The translations under genes were made by a program, and so were the position numbers. From the NCBI GenBank assembly GCA_002477945.1, contig DLLF01000038.1:1-45756 (forward strand): a DNA stretch of 45,756 nucleotides, read 5' to 3'. The notes beneath the pieces are model-generated. The model was given only the letters and a program-made list of their open reading frames with translations. It had not been told where the DNA came from and made no database searches. This document shows positions 26,953 to 35,513 of this stretch, piece after piece. Origin of the DNA: Bacteroidales bacterium UBA7569. Its GTDB lineage: Bacteria > Bacteroidota > Bacteroidia > Bacteroidales > Paludibacteraceae. Position 1 is the stretch's first letter. The number at the start of each line of letters is the position of its first letter.

Positions 26953-27706
26953 GTTGCGGAAGTTTGCCGAGATGGAAAACCTCCCGAACGTTTTCCAATG
27001 CGGTGCAAGGGATGAGAAATCGGTTGCCCGAGTGGCTGCCATGTCTGGGCATTGGGGAGACCTGTACTTCGGTAACGACCACCCGATCGTGTTGGAGTTG
27101 GGTTGCGGGAGAGGTGAATATACGGTGGCACTGGCAAGGTTGTTCCCAGAAAAGAATTTCATCGGGGTGGATATAAAAGGTGCGCGTATGTGGGCAGGCG
27201 CTACGGAGGCAAACCGAGACAATCTCAAGAATGCAGGGTTCCTCCGTACCAACATTGAACTGCTGCCCCGTTTCTTTGCTCCCGACGAGGTGGACGAAAT
27301 CTGGATAACGTTCCCTGATCCTCAGATGAAGAAGGCTACCAAGAGGTTGACGTCATCTTATTTCCTGCAGCGGTACCAGTCGTGTATGTGTGACGAAGGT
27401 ATTATTCACTTGAAGACGGACAGTCCGTTCCTGTATCAATACACGCGCGAGGTGGTGCGATTGAATGGGTACGAGGTTCTGGCGGACACGGCAGATTTGT
27501 ATTCCTCGGAGAGCGTGGATCCTATTCGTTCCGTAAAGACTCACTATGAGAAACAATGGACAGAACGCGGAATGTCTATCAAGTACATCCAGTTCCGATT
27601 GCACAAGAAAGAGACGATAGCAGAACCAACCATTGAGATAGAACACGATACGTACAGAAGTTACGGGCGGAGCCAGCGTCCGAGCCCTCAAGGGCAGAAG
27701 CAATAA
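26939..27706 (+). CDS. trmB: tRNA (guanine-N7-)-methyltransferase
   Basis: 255 aa. The SAM-binding motif LELGCGRGEYT is at residues 52-62, the acidic residue follows in FIGVDIKGAR, and ITFPDPQ (123-129) is the TrmB signature (usually FPDPWPK). The enzyme makes m7G46 in the variable loop of tRNAs. An insert-free core is followed by a short basic tail. It overlaps gldH by 14 bp and precedes the Mrp ATPase by 17 bp, inside one operon. Confidence 0.93.
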   Translation: MGKNKLRKFAEMENLPNVFQCGARDEKSVARVAAMSGHWGDLYFGNDHPIVLELGCGRGEYTVALARLFPEKNFIGVDIKGARMWAGATEANRDNLKNAGFLRTNIELLPRFFAPDEVDEIWITFPDPQMKKATKRLTSSYFLQRYQSCMCDEGIIHLKTDSPFLYQYTREVVRLNGYEVLADTADLYSSESVDPIRSVKTHYEKQWTERGMSIKYIQFRLHKKETIAEPTIEIEHDTYRSYGRSQRPSPQGQKQ

Positions 27707-27723
27707 CATTATAGCAGAAGTTT

Positions 27724-28797
27724 ATGTATCCACAACAGGTAATAGATGCTTTGCGGCATGTCCGCTATCCCGGTAACGGCAAGGATTTGATAGAAAGCGG
27801 TATGCTTGAGGACGACATCCGCATCTCCGGTTTGTCGGTCTCTTTTTCGCTGATCTTTGAGAAACAGAATGATCCCTTTATGCGGTCGGTGTTGAAGGCT
27901 GCTGAGACTGCCATCAAGACGTACGTAGATGCCAATGCCACTGTTTCCATACACACCAAGTTCGTAAAGCAAACGCAGTCCACATCGGGCAATCCTGATC
28001 AGCAGGTCGAGAGCGGGTCGGCAAACCATATAAAGCATATCATAGCCGTTTCTTCTGGAAAAGGCGGGGTGGGCAAGTCCACCATAGCAGCCAACCTGGC
28101 AGTGGCATTGGCAGAAAAGGGCTATCGTGTCGGTCTGCTTGATGCGGACATATTCGGTCCGTCGCAACCCCACATGTTTCATTGCGAGGGTAAACGTCCC
28201 ATTGCGGAAGAGGTGGAAGGAAGGGACTTGATAGTGCCCATAGAGCGTTATGGCGTGAAGATGCTGAGTATAGGTTTCTTTGTTGATACGGACAGTGCGG
28301 TGGTATGGCGTGGCGGTCTTGCAAGCAATGCGGTGAAGCAACTTCTGAATGACGCCTATTGGGGGGAGTTGGACTATATGCTCATTGATTTGCCGCCCGG
28401 AACAAGTGATATCCATCTGACCATTGTGCAGGTGACACAACTGAGCGGTGCGATTGTGGTGACGACTCCCCAGCCCATCGCCCTGCTTGATGCGAGGAAA
28501 GGAATTGACATGTTCCGCAACGAGAAGATAGGTGTACCCATTGCCGGTATTGTAGAGAATATGGCATGGTTTACTCCGATGGAATTGCCGCAGAACCGGT
28601 ATTATATATTCGGCAAGGGGGGAGGAAGAGCCTTGGCAGAAGAACTTGGTGTCCCGTTGTTAGCAGAGATTCCTTTGGTGCAATCCATTCGGGAAGGTGC
28701 AGATGCCGGCTTGCCGATTGTTCTGCAAGAAGGGCATCCTGCTGCACAGATTTTCTTTGATTTGGCACAGAAGGTGACAGAGAACATAACGAAATAA
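27724..28797 (+). CDS. apbC: Mrp/ApbC-family P-loop ATPase, iron-sulfur cluster carrier
   Basis: 357 aa. An N-terminal DUF59/MIP18-like domain (residues 1-85) is joined to a P-loop ATPase with the deviant Walker A SSGKGGVGKST at 110-120. DLPPGTSDIHLT is the Walker B/switch region. ApbC/Mrp proteins bind and transfer [4Fe-4S] clusters. The C-terminal CxxC found in many members is absent at GIVENMAWFTPMELP, where Thr-Pro-Met-Glu stand instead. Located 17 bp after trmB and 7 bp before the MATE gene. Confidence 0.92.
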   Translation: MYPQQVIDALRHVRYPGNGKDLIESGMLEDDIRISGLSVSFSLIFEKQNDPFMRSVLKAAETAIKTYVDANATVSIHTKFVKQTQSTSGNPDQQVESGSANHIKHIIAVSSGKGGVGKSTIAANLAVALAEKGYRVGLLDADIFGPSQPHMFHCEGKRPIAEEVEGRDLIVPIERYGVKMLSIGFFVDTDSAVVWRGGLASNAVKQLLNDAYWGELDYMLIDLPPGTSDIHLTIVQVTQLSGAIVVTTPQPIALLDARKGIDMFRNEKIGVPIAGIVENMAWFTPMELPQNRYYIFGKGGGRALAEELGVPLLAEIPLVQSIREGADAGLPIVLQEGHPAAQIFFDLAQKVTENITK

Positions 28798-28804
28798 GCA
28801 GAGA

Positions 28805-30226
28805 ATGTCTTCTTCGCTATCCAATGAATCCGTCACATACGAGTTGGCCACGCAACCCATCAGCAAGTTGTTGCGTCAGTATGCCATGCCTGCCATCATC
28901 GCGATGACAGCATCATCGCTGTATAACTTGGTGGACAGTATTTTCGTGGGACGCGGCTGCGGTGCGTTGGCCTTTTCGGGTTTGGCTGTAACGTTTCCGC
29001 TGATTAACATACTTGCCGCTTTCGGTTCGCTGGTAGGCGTGGGCGGGAGTGCTCTTATTTCCATCCGTCTCGGTCAGAAAGACTACAAGACAGCGGGACT
29101 TGTATTGGGCAATGTGGTGCTTCTTAACTTGATATTGGGTGCAGCAGCAGGCGTGGCAGGATTGCTGTTTCTTGACCCTATTCTGCGTTGTTTCGGGGCG
29201 AGCGATGATACATTGGTGTATGCCCGCAGTTATATGGTAGTGATACTGTGTACCAATGTGTTCACTCACATATACTACGGACTAAACGGTGTTCTCCGTT
29301 CTGCCGGCCACCCGAAGGCTGCCATGTATGCCACCATTGTTGCCGTGGTATTGAATATTCTGCTGGATCCTCTTTTCATCTTCGTTTTTCATCGCGGTGT
29401 CCAAGGTGCCGCCATCGCTACGGTTCTTTCCCAGTTGGTTGCGATACTGTGGCAGGTGTTTGTTCTTTGCCGTCCGAAGGAAGTACTTCATTTTCACCGC
29501 GGAATCTTTCGTTTGAACAGACGTATCGCAACCGATATGCTGGCGATAGGTCTGTCGCCTTGTCTGATGAATCTGGCAGGTTGCGTAATAGTGGTTATCA
29601 TTAACAACCAACTTCGCCGGTATGGCGGTGATTTAGCCATAGGGGCATACGGAGTCATCAACCGGATTACGTTTATATTCTGTATGATTGTGATGGGGTT
29701 GAACCAAGGAATGCAGCCTATTGTGGGCTACAACTACGGGGCAAAGCATTATGACCGGATGTTGTCGGTTTTCAGGCAAACCGCTCTGTGGGCGACTTTA
29801 GTAACAACAATTCTGTTTGTGTGTGCCGAGTTTGCTCCGGAAGCGATGATCCGTATATTCTCCACGGATGAAGGTCTGACATCCATAGCCATACCAGGGA
29901 TACGCATGGTGTGTGCCGTTTTTCTGCTGAACGGTTACCAAATGGTGGCGGGTAATTTCTTTACGAGTATAGGGATGGCGCGAATGTCGATATTTCTCAG
30001 TCTGACACGACAAGTGCTATACTTGATACCTCTTTTGCTGGTGCTTCCTATGTATTGGGGAATAAACGGTGTGTGGTGGAGTATGTCCATTTCCGATTTG
30101 CTTTCCTGTATAACTGCGGCGGTAGTATTGCTTATTTACATACGCCGTTTTCGTGAGATGCACCGTCAGCACTCCTTGAACGGTGAGACTACTGTTCCTC
30201 CAGTTGGTGAACCTTACGAAGCATAG
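28805..30226 (+). CDS. MATE-family efflux transporter
   Basis: 473 aa with twelve hydrophobic segments in two homologous six-helix halves. The MATE pattern is visible at PAIIAMTASSLYNLVDSIFVGRG and, in the second half, MGLNQGMQPIVGYNYGAKHYDRM. These inner-membrane proteins export cationic drugs or metabolites using Na+ or H+ gradients; the substrate here is unknown. It is the last gene of the holB operon. Its last 38 bp overlap the 3' end of the opposite-strand TPR gene. Confidence 0.93.
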   Translation: MSSSLSNESVTYELATQPISKLLRQYAMPAIIAMTASSLYNLVDSIFVGRGCGALAFSGLAVTFPLINILAAFGSLVGVGGSALISIRLGQKDYKTAGLVLGNVVLLNLILGAAAGVAGLLFLDPILRCFGASDDTLVYARSYMVVILCTNVFTHIYYGLNGVLRSAGHPKAAMYATIVAVVLNILLDPLFIFVFHRGVQGAAIATVLSQLVAILWQVFVLCRPKEVLHFHRGIFRLNRRIATDMLAIGLSPCLMNLAGCVIVVIINNQLRRYGGDLAIGAYGVINRITFIFCMIVMGLNQGMQPIVGYNYGAKHYDRMLSVFRQTALWATLVTTILFVCAEFAPEAMIRIFSTDEGLTSIAIPGIRMVCAVFLLNGYQMVAGNFFTSIGMARMSIFLSLTRQVLYLIPLLLVLPMYWGINGVWWSMSISDLLSCITAAVVLLIYIRRFREMHRQHSLNGETTVPPVGEPYEA

Positions 30227-31541
30227 TGGGGAGTTCTTTTATCAGACGAATACGATCGTTTTCCAGTTGCAGTAGTTCTTTGCGCAGGACGGCTTGTTCA
30301 TCCGATGTTGCATCATGATAGATTGCCCGTTTTTGTCCGATGTTTCTGTTTAGGGTTTGTAATTGTTCTTCCGTTTGGAGATATTCTTCGTAAAGGACAC
30401 GTGCATCCGGGGATCGGAAATCAGCAGGAAGAGTATAGACTGTTGTGTCGTTTACAACGAATGGTTTCATGGTGACAGGTTCCTTCTTGTTATCCGAAAT
30501 TGCCGGAGTGGTTGTTGCGGGGATTTTTTTCGTTGCAGGTTGCAAAATGAGTCCTTGTGCAAATTGTCGTATAAAAATATCGGTTGTATCGCGAAGAATC
30601 CGTTTCTCTTCATTAGGAATGAACGTATAGACACAGACTTGGTCGTTTGCCGTGTGCCGGTCGGTAGCAAAATACCCGATACCTTTGGCATCATCAATGG
30701 CAAGCATATAGTCGTTCGCCGGTGAGTTGTAGGGCATACCGATGTTCTCGGGAACGAGATAGGAGTTGGTGTTGGTGTTATATTGTGTGATATAAATATC
30801 GTATCCTCCCAACCCTGTTGCATCGTCGGATGCGAAATAGAGTGTTACTCCGTCGGAGAGCATATAGGGGAAATTGCAGTGTGCTTCCGGTGTAACGGGG
30901 ATATTTAACGTGTCACAAATCCATTCTCCTTCCAAAAGACGCTGGCAACTCATCAGCCTTCGTTCGGAGGCAGCAATTTTTCTGTCCCTGATTTCGTTTA
31001 TATAATATCCGAGACCATTCTCAATGCCGATACTTCCTGCATTACGAGAGAGAGAGTAGGCTTTCAGAAATTCTTTTTTGCTGACAATGACGCTGTCGAT
31101 AATTCGTATATCGTCCACGCGCTTGAGGTAACGTTCTCCTTTTTCCGCCTGTTCGATCTTGGCAAGTACTAACGGATAGCGTTCGTTGATAGTATCGGTT
31201 TTGTCGAGGTATTTTTGGTACGCCTCAATAGCATCGGAGAAACGATAGTCCTCCAAATAGAGTTCTCCCAGATAGAAATTGCGCAGCGGATAGCGTTCTC
31301 CCGCCTTTTCAAAATAGCGAATTGCTTCCGCAGAGTTTCCTTTTTCCTGCAGACAACGGGCATAGCGATAGAGATACAGCGGATTGTCGGGTTGCCGTTT
31401 GAGCAGTTGTGCATAGACAAACTCCGCCTTTCCATATTGCTGCTGTTCAAAGAATCGTTGCGCTTGCGCAGGTGAAGGCACGGCACCCCAAACGAAGCGG
31501 GCAAACAGACAGATGAGTATGGTTAATGAAAATCTCTTCAT
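30189..31541 (-). CDS. TPR + PD40 (WD40-like) secreted protein
   Basis: 450 aa. A signal peptide (MKRFSLTILICLFARFVWGAV) is followed by TPR repeats (about residues 25-140: AQRFFEQQQYGKAEFVYAQL and on), then PD40-type beta-propeller stretches (LYFASDDATGLGGYDIYI, GYFATDRH), and a C-terminal coiled coil. The layout resembles PorE-type envelope proteins of the type IX secretion system but lacks their OmpA peptidoglycan-binding domain. ATG 31541 is chosen because longer frames begin upstream of the promoter. Role unproven, probably envelope-associated. Confidence 0.8.
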   Translation of the reverse strand: MKRFSLTILICLFARFVWGAVPSPAQAQRFFEQQQYGKAEFVYAQLLKRQPDNPLYLYRYARCLQEKGNSAEAIRYFEKAGERYPLRNFYLGELYLEDYRFSDAIEAYQKYLDKTDTINERYPLVLAKIEQAEKGERYLKRVDDIRIIDSVIVSKKEFLKAYSLSRNAGSIGIENGLGYYINEIRDRKIAASERRLMSCQRLLEGEWICDTLNIPVTPEAHCNFPYMLSDGVTLYFASDDATGLGGYDIYITQYNTNTNSYLVPENIGMPYNSPANDYMLAIDDAKGIGYFATDRHTANDQVCVYTFIPNEEKRILRDTTDIFIRQFAQGLILQPATKKIPATTTPAISDNKKEPVTMKPFVVNDTTVYTLPADFRSPDARVLYEEYLQTEEQLQTLNRNIGQKRAIYHDATSDEQAVLRKELLQLENDRIRLIKELPTMLRKVHQLEEQ

Positions 31542-31550
31542 AAGCGAGTA

Positions 31551-31581
31551 CAAAGGTAGGGATTTGTATGCGTTTATGCAA
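31551..31581 (-). promoter_or_regulatory. Promoter for the TPR/PD40 gene
   Basis: On the minus strand TTG (31579-31581) and TACCTTTG (31551-31558), spacer 20 bp. The -7 box ends only 10 bp before the ATG, leaving a near-leaderless transcript. Confidence 0.7.
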
Positions 31582-31700
31582 CAAGGAGACCTCATCAGCA
31601 GGGCAACTGCACCAAAATGAACATACCGAATGGTTGTCGTTCTCTTGATACAAAGACTATGCAGAGAGCAAATTAAACTATGCATGTCAGAAACTTCCGA

Positions 31701-31740
31701 CACAATGCCGACGTTACGAATCCGCTAACCCTCGTATTTT
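31701..31740 (-). repeat. Second intergenic repeat family, copy D
   Basis: On the minus strand this holds AAAATACGAGGGTTAGCGG...CGGCATTGTG, matching the core at 40583-40619 and 41933-41973 and the left part of the element at 12533. Similarity with the 41880s copy extends ~60 bp further upstream (toward 31800). No inverted ends remain. The remainder of the 600-bp gap 31542-32141 holds divergent promoters and the 11-bp repeat. Confidence 0.65.
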
Positions 31741-31826
31741 AGTCTGATGTTGCCGAGAGGTAATCATTTATAGACGTTATAGTTTTTCGAGACGTTCGAG
31801 GAATTTAGTTTATTTGTTCTCAATCT

Positions 31827-31864
31827 CCCGATGAGGGGTGCTTCAGGGGTCGTTGAGGGGTCGT
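31827..31864 (-). repeat. 11-bp phased tandem repeat, copy D
   Basis: On the minus strand: ACGACCCCTCA, ACGACCCCTGA, AGCACCCCTCA, then TCGGG. Three units. Together with the second-family copy at 31701-31740 it has the same order and orientation as the pairs at 12460/12533 and 41763/41933. Confidence 0.85.
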
Positions 31865-32124
31865 AGGTGTTTTCTGCAAGATTCACGGAACCATGGAAAG
31901 GAAAAGGTGGATAAATGGATGATAAAAGCCAACGACAAGAAAGCATTTATTTTATAAGGAACTTACAATCATCTTACTTGGGAACAATGATATGCCCATT
32001 TTTCAGATTTTTGTGGCATATATTTTGTGTCGTCTAAGTTTTGGAAAGAAGTTGATTCCGCACCAGGAAACAAGGAGAATGCTATTTCATGTGATTTTGC
32101 AATTATGTTGCGAAAGATATGTAC

Positions 32125-32132
32125 TAACTTTG
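32125..32132 (+). promoter_or_regulatory. -7 promoter element for the TonB receptor/HMA pair
   Basis: TAACTTTG, 10 bp upstream of the ATG at 32142. No TTG at proper -33 spacing is evident, so only the -7 box is supported. Confidence 0.5.
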
Positions 32133-32141
32133 CCAACTGAA

Positions 32142-34463
32142 ATGAAAACAACGGATATTCGGATATATATAAAACGATTGGTATCTTGCGGAGTGCTGTT
32201 GCTTTCGGCATGGATCGGGACAATGAACGTGTCGGCACGGACCATTGCAGGAATTGTATTGGACGAGACCGGTGAGGCATTGGCAGGTGCCAACGTATAT
32301 TGGGCAGGAACAACCATAGGTTGCAGCACGGATGCTGACGGCAAGTTTTCACTTGAGACGACAAAGGGAACCAAAAAACTGGTTGCAAGTTATCTGGGCT
32401 ATCATAATGATACTACGGAAGTGGAGTCCTCATCGAGATTGACCATAGTGTTGGTTTCGGATTTGTTTCTGGATGAAGTGAGCATAACGGAACGCCGTAT
32501 GTCGGTTTTGCGTTCCCGCAGTTCCGCCATTGCCACGGAGACACTTACAGGCGATGAGTTGGTAAAGGCGGCTTGTTGCAATCTGAGCGAGAGTTTTGAG
32601 ACAAGTGCGTCTGTTGATGTGTCGTACTCTGATGCCGCTACAGGAGCGAAGCAGATACGGTTGTTGGGTTTGTCGGGAACCTATATTCAATTGCTGACAG
32701 AAAACACGCCAAGCATCAGAGGTCTGTCTCAGTCGTTCGGGCTGGAGTATATTCCCGGTTCATGGATGGAATCGATACAGATCAGCAAGGGTACCTCTTC
32801 CGTTATCAACGGCTACGAGGCAATAGCAGGTCAGATCAACGTGGAATACTTGAAACCGCAAAAACAAGACCCGATAGCCGTGAACTTGTATTTAAGTTCG
32901 GAATTGATGACGGAACTGAACGTTACGGGCGGTTGGAAGGTTAATGACAAGGTCTCTACGGGTGTGTTGCTGAATGTACGTGACATGGAGATGGCTATGG
33001 ACCGGAACAAGGATGGCTTTGCGGATGCACCGAAGACGCGTCACGCCAATGTACTGAATCGTTGGTTTGTTCAGTCCGGCGGCTACACGGGTCAAGTGCT
33101 GGTGAGAGCACTATACGACCAGCGATTGGGAGGACAGTTGCACGGAAAGCATGAAGATCCTTATACAATAGATTTGCGTACGCGACGGATAGACGGTTTC
33201 ATGAAAAACGGATACGTGTTCGATAAAGACCAGAACCGTTCCATAGGCGTTATTGCCGCCGCTTCGTATCACAACCAGTCAAACAAGTATGGTGAAAGGC
33301 TGTGGAATGCCGGTCAGGCCAATGCTTATCTGAATGCCATTTTTCAGACATCGTTTGATGATTCACGGCGAGATACGTCGGACAGACATGAACATAAGTT
33401 ATCCGCCGGTGTTTCGGTGAATTATGACCGGTATGATGAGGAATACAGACACATTTTTGCGTCTCCCACGGAAGTAAACAGCCGTTTGCAAAATGAAGTG
33501 ACACCAGGGGTATTTGCGGAATATACTTATACCTACAAGGACAAACTGACTCTCTTGCTGGGATTGAGAGAGGATTATTCGAGTCGTTACGGATGGTTTA
33601 CGACTCCTCGTATGAATGTGCGATATGAACCTTTTAAGTGTTGGACATTGCGTGGTTCGGCAGGCTTGGGCTATCGTTCTCCGAATGCAATAGCAGACTA
33701 TGCTTCGTATCTGCCATCGAACAGAGGATATGCAGTGTCTAAACGTTTGGAGCAGGAACGTTCGTTGAATGCAGGCATCACGAGTACATTCTATATCCCG
33801 ATAGGAAACAGAGAACTGACATTTTCTGCGGAGTATTATTACATCCGATTCTTTGATGGTGTGATAGCGGATTTGGATGCCGATGTACATGGTATACGTT
33901 TAGTTAATATCTCTGAAACGGCGGGTGCGAAATCGTATTCACACAGTTGGCAAGCAGAGGCAAGTATGGAAATACTTCGGGGCTGGACGGCAACTTTGGC
34001 TTTCCGATATATGGACGTGAAGCAAACCACGACGGATCCGACAGCGGGAGAGTTGGTACTACGTGACAAGGTGCTGCAAAACAAGTTCAAAGGTTTGATA
34101 ACCACAAGTTACCAGACTCCGCTAAAGACCTGGCAGTTTGATCTGACAGCGCAATTCAACGGGCAGGGGCGAATGCCTACAGGCTTTTGTATTCCCGACA
34201 AGAGCAAGCAATACTATCAAGCAGGGGATGCGATTTATCACAAATGGTATCCGCAGTTGCTGGGACAGGTGACCAAATACTGGCGGACCTGTTCGCTGTA
34301 TGCAGGCGCGGAGAATATGACGGATTTCCGACAGGATTCGCCTATTGTGGGTGCAGACAATCCGAAGCAAGACGGTTTTGACGCCTCTATGGTATGGGCA
34401 CCCATACAAGGCTGGAAAGTATATTTGGGTTTCCGTTGGAATTTGGAGAAACGAGATAATTGA
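32142..34463 (+). CDS. TonB-dependent outer-membrane receptor, probably metal or metallophore
   Basis: 773 aa. After the signal sequence comes a carboxypeptidase-regulatory-like domain (GIVLDETGEALAGANVYWAG, IGCSTDADGKF), then the plug (RLLGLSGTYIQLLTENTP; SIQISKGTSSVINGYEAIAGQINVEY), then a 22-strand-type barrel ending in an aromatic-rich C-terminus (VYLGFRWNLEKRDN). Such receptors import siderophores, vitamins or metals with TonB energy. ATG 32142 follows the -7 box; earlier in-frame ATGs do not. The heavy-metal-binding protein 34 bp downstream suggests a metal substrate, possibly copper; this is inference. Confidence 0.88.
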   Translation: MKTTDIRIYIKRLVSCGVLLLSAWIGTMNVSARTIAGIVLDETGEALAGANVYWAGTTIGCSTDADGKFSLETTKGTKKLVASYLGYHNDTTEVESSSRLTIVLVSDLFLDEVSITERRMSVLRSRSSAIATETLTGDELVKAACCNLSESFETSASVDVSYSDAATGAKQIRLLGLSGTYIQLLTENTPSIRGLSQSFGLEYIPGSWMESIQISKGTSSVINGYEAIAGQINVEYLKPQKQDPIAVNLYLSSELMTELNVTGGWKVNDKVSTGVLLNVRDMEMAMDRNKDGFADAPKTRHANVLNRWFVQSGGYTGQVLVRALYDQRLGGQLHGKHEDPYTIDLRTRRIDGFMKNGYVFDKDQNRSIGVIAAASYHNQSNKYGERLWNAGQANAYLNAIFQTSFDDSRRDTSDRHEHKLSAGVSVNYDRYDEEYRHIFASPTEVNSRLQNEVTPGVFAEYTYTYKDKLTLLLGLREDYSSRYGWFTTPRMNVRYEPFKCWTLRGSAGLGYRSPNAIADYASYLPSNRGYAVSKRLEQERSLNAGITSTFYIPIGNRELTFSAEYYYIRFFDGVIADLDADVHGIRLVNISETAGAKSYSHSWQAEASMEILRGWTATLAFRYMDVKQTTTDPTAGELVLRDKVLQNKFKGLITTSYQTPLKTWQFDLTAQFNGQGRMPTGFCIPDKSKQYYQAGDAIYHKWYPQLLGQVTKYWRTCSLYAGAENMTDFRQDSPIVGADNPKQDGFDASMVWAPIQGWKVYLGFRWNLEKRDN

Positions 34464-34497
34464 TGTAATTTCCATAAATTTTATGCAAGACAGGACA

Positions 34498-34836
34498 ATG
34501 AAGAAAGTATTATTATTTTTTGTGGCATTATGCACAATTTTGTCTATTCAAGCCAAACAGAACAGGGAGGCAGTGACATTGTATTGCGAAATACATTGTC
34601 AGGCATGTTGCGACAAGATAATGAAGAATATCGCCTTTGAAAAGGGAGTGAAGGACATTCAGTTTGACATGAAAGAACAATCGGTTCGCGTGACATACGA
34701 TGCAAACAAAACCGATGTGCCGACTTTGCAAAAGGCGTTTGCCAGGATTGGCAAACCTGCAACGACTACAAAACCTACAACTTCAGGCAACGATACAAAG
34801 AAACCTGCAGAGAAGTGTCCTACGGGAAGTAGGTAG
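34498..34836 (+). CDS. Secreted heavy-metal-associated (HMA) domain protein
   Basis: 112 aa. A signal peptide (MKKVLLFFVALCTILSIQA) precedes an HMA/ferredoxin-like domain with the metal site CEIHCQACC: C34 and C37 form the CxxC, and C30 and C38 are extra thiols close by. A Thr/Lys-rich tail follows. The usual GMxCxxC glycine-methionine is replaced by Ile-His, which could alter metal choice. It is probably periplasmic and would take a soft metal (copper-like) from the receptor encoded just upstream. ATG 34498 is chosen for the signal peptide; ATG 34483 is an in-frame alternative. Confidence 0.85.
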   Translation: MKKVLLFFVALCTILSIQAKQNREAVTLYCEIHCQACCDKIMKNIAFEKGVKDIQFDMKEQSVRVTYDANKTDVPTLQKAFARIGKPATTTKPTTSGNDTKKPAEKCPTGSR

Positions 34837-34848
34837 CAAAGAGGGGGG

Positions 34849-35427
34849 TTACTTGCTTTGTGCCAAAATGATTTGATTGAGCGGGGTATCGAACCGGTCG
34901 TGGGGCAGTTGTTCTATGAATTGGAACCGATAGCCGACACCAATTTTGGGCGTACGGGAATAGTGCCGCAAGAATCGGTCGTAGTATCCGCCTCCCCGTC
35001 CCATACGGTTTCCTGCGGCATCGAAAGCAACTCCCGGAACGATGATGAGGTCGATCTCTCCTGTGAAGGAAGGTGCAGTCGGCACCGGAATACCATATTT
35101 GCCGCGTATAAGACAGTCTTCTCCCTGATACCGGCGTATTTCCAAAGAGTGCTTGTGGGCTACAGGAAGAAGAAATGTCTTCTCCGGCGACAGGGATGTG
35201 AGACCAAGCAGATTTATCTCATTATGAACGGGATAGTAGATCATCACAGTGGTTGCATATTGATAGTCGGGTAAGGACAGGATTTGTCTTACCACTTCCT
35301 CGGAACAAACCGCTACTTCGTCTTGTACGAGAATCCGTCGTTTTTGTGCCAACACAGCACGAAGTTTGTCTTTTCTGCGCTTTTGCGAGCGAAAAAAGAT
35401 ATTACAGAGCAAAGAATATAACGCCAT
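34849..35427 (-). CDS. 5-formyltetrahydrofolate cyclo-ligase
   Basis: 192 aa. The ATP/substrate motif GRGGGYYDRFL, the stretch IPVPTAP, and DLIIVPGVAFDAAGNRMG are diagnostic of MTHFS (YgfA/Fau). It converts 5-formyl-THF to 5,10-methenyl-THF with ATP in the cytoplasm. The N-terminus carries a ~15-residue extension (MALYSLLCNIFFRSQ) before the usual basic helix; no in-frame ATG is available further in. It is convergent with the HMA gene and divergent from the DUF6242-like gene. Confidence 0.94.
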   Translation of the reverse strand: MALYSLLCNIFFRSQKRRKDKLRAVLAQKRRILVQDEVAVCSEEVVRQILSLPDYQYATTVMIYYPVHNEINLLGLTSLSPEKTFLLPVAHKHSLEIRRYQGEDCLIRGKYGIPVPTAPSFTGEIDLIIVPGVAFDAAGNRMGRGGGYYDRFLRHYSRTPKIGVGYRFQFIEQLPHDRFDTPLNQIILAQSK

Positions 35428-35447
35428 AGTGTATGTTGTTAGATATG

Positions 35448-35479
35448 CGAAATTACGGCTTTATTTGCGTATTTCCAAA
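35448..35479 (-). promoter_or_regulatory. Promoter for the cyclo-ligase gene
   Basis: On the minus strand TTTG (35476-35479) and TAATTTCG (35448-35455, one mismatch to TAnnTTTG), spacer 20 bp. It overlaps the opposite-strand promoter at 35464-35495. Confidence 0.5.
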
Positions 35480-35495
35480 AATGGCACTACTTTTG
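35464..35495 (+). promoter_or_regulatory. Promoter for the DUF6242-like lipoprotein gene
   Basis: TTTG at 35464-35467 and TACTTTTG at 35488-35495, spacer 20 bp, ATG at 35514. Confidence 0.7.
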
Positions 35496-35513
35496 CAGAA
35501 CACACTGTGAATT

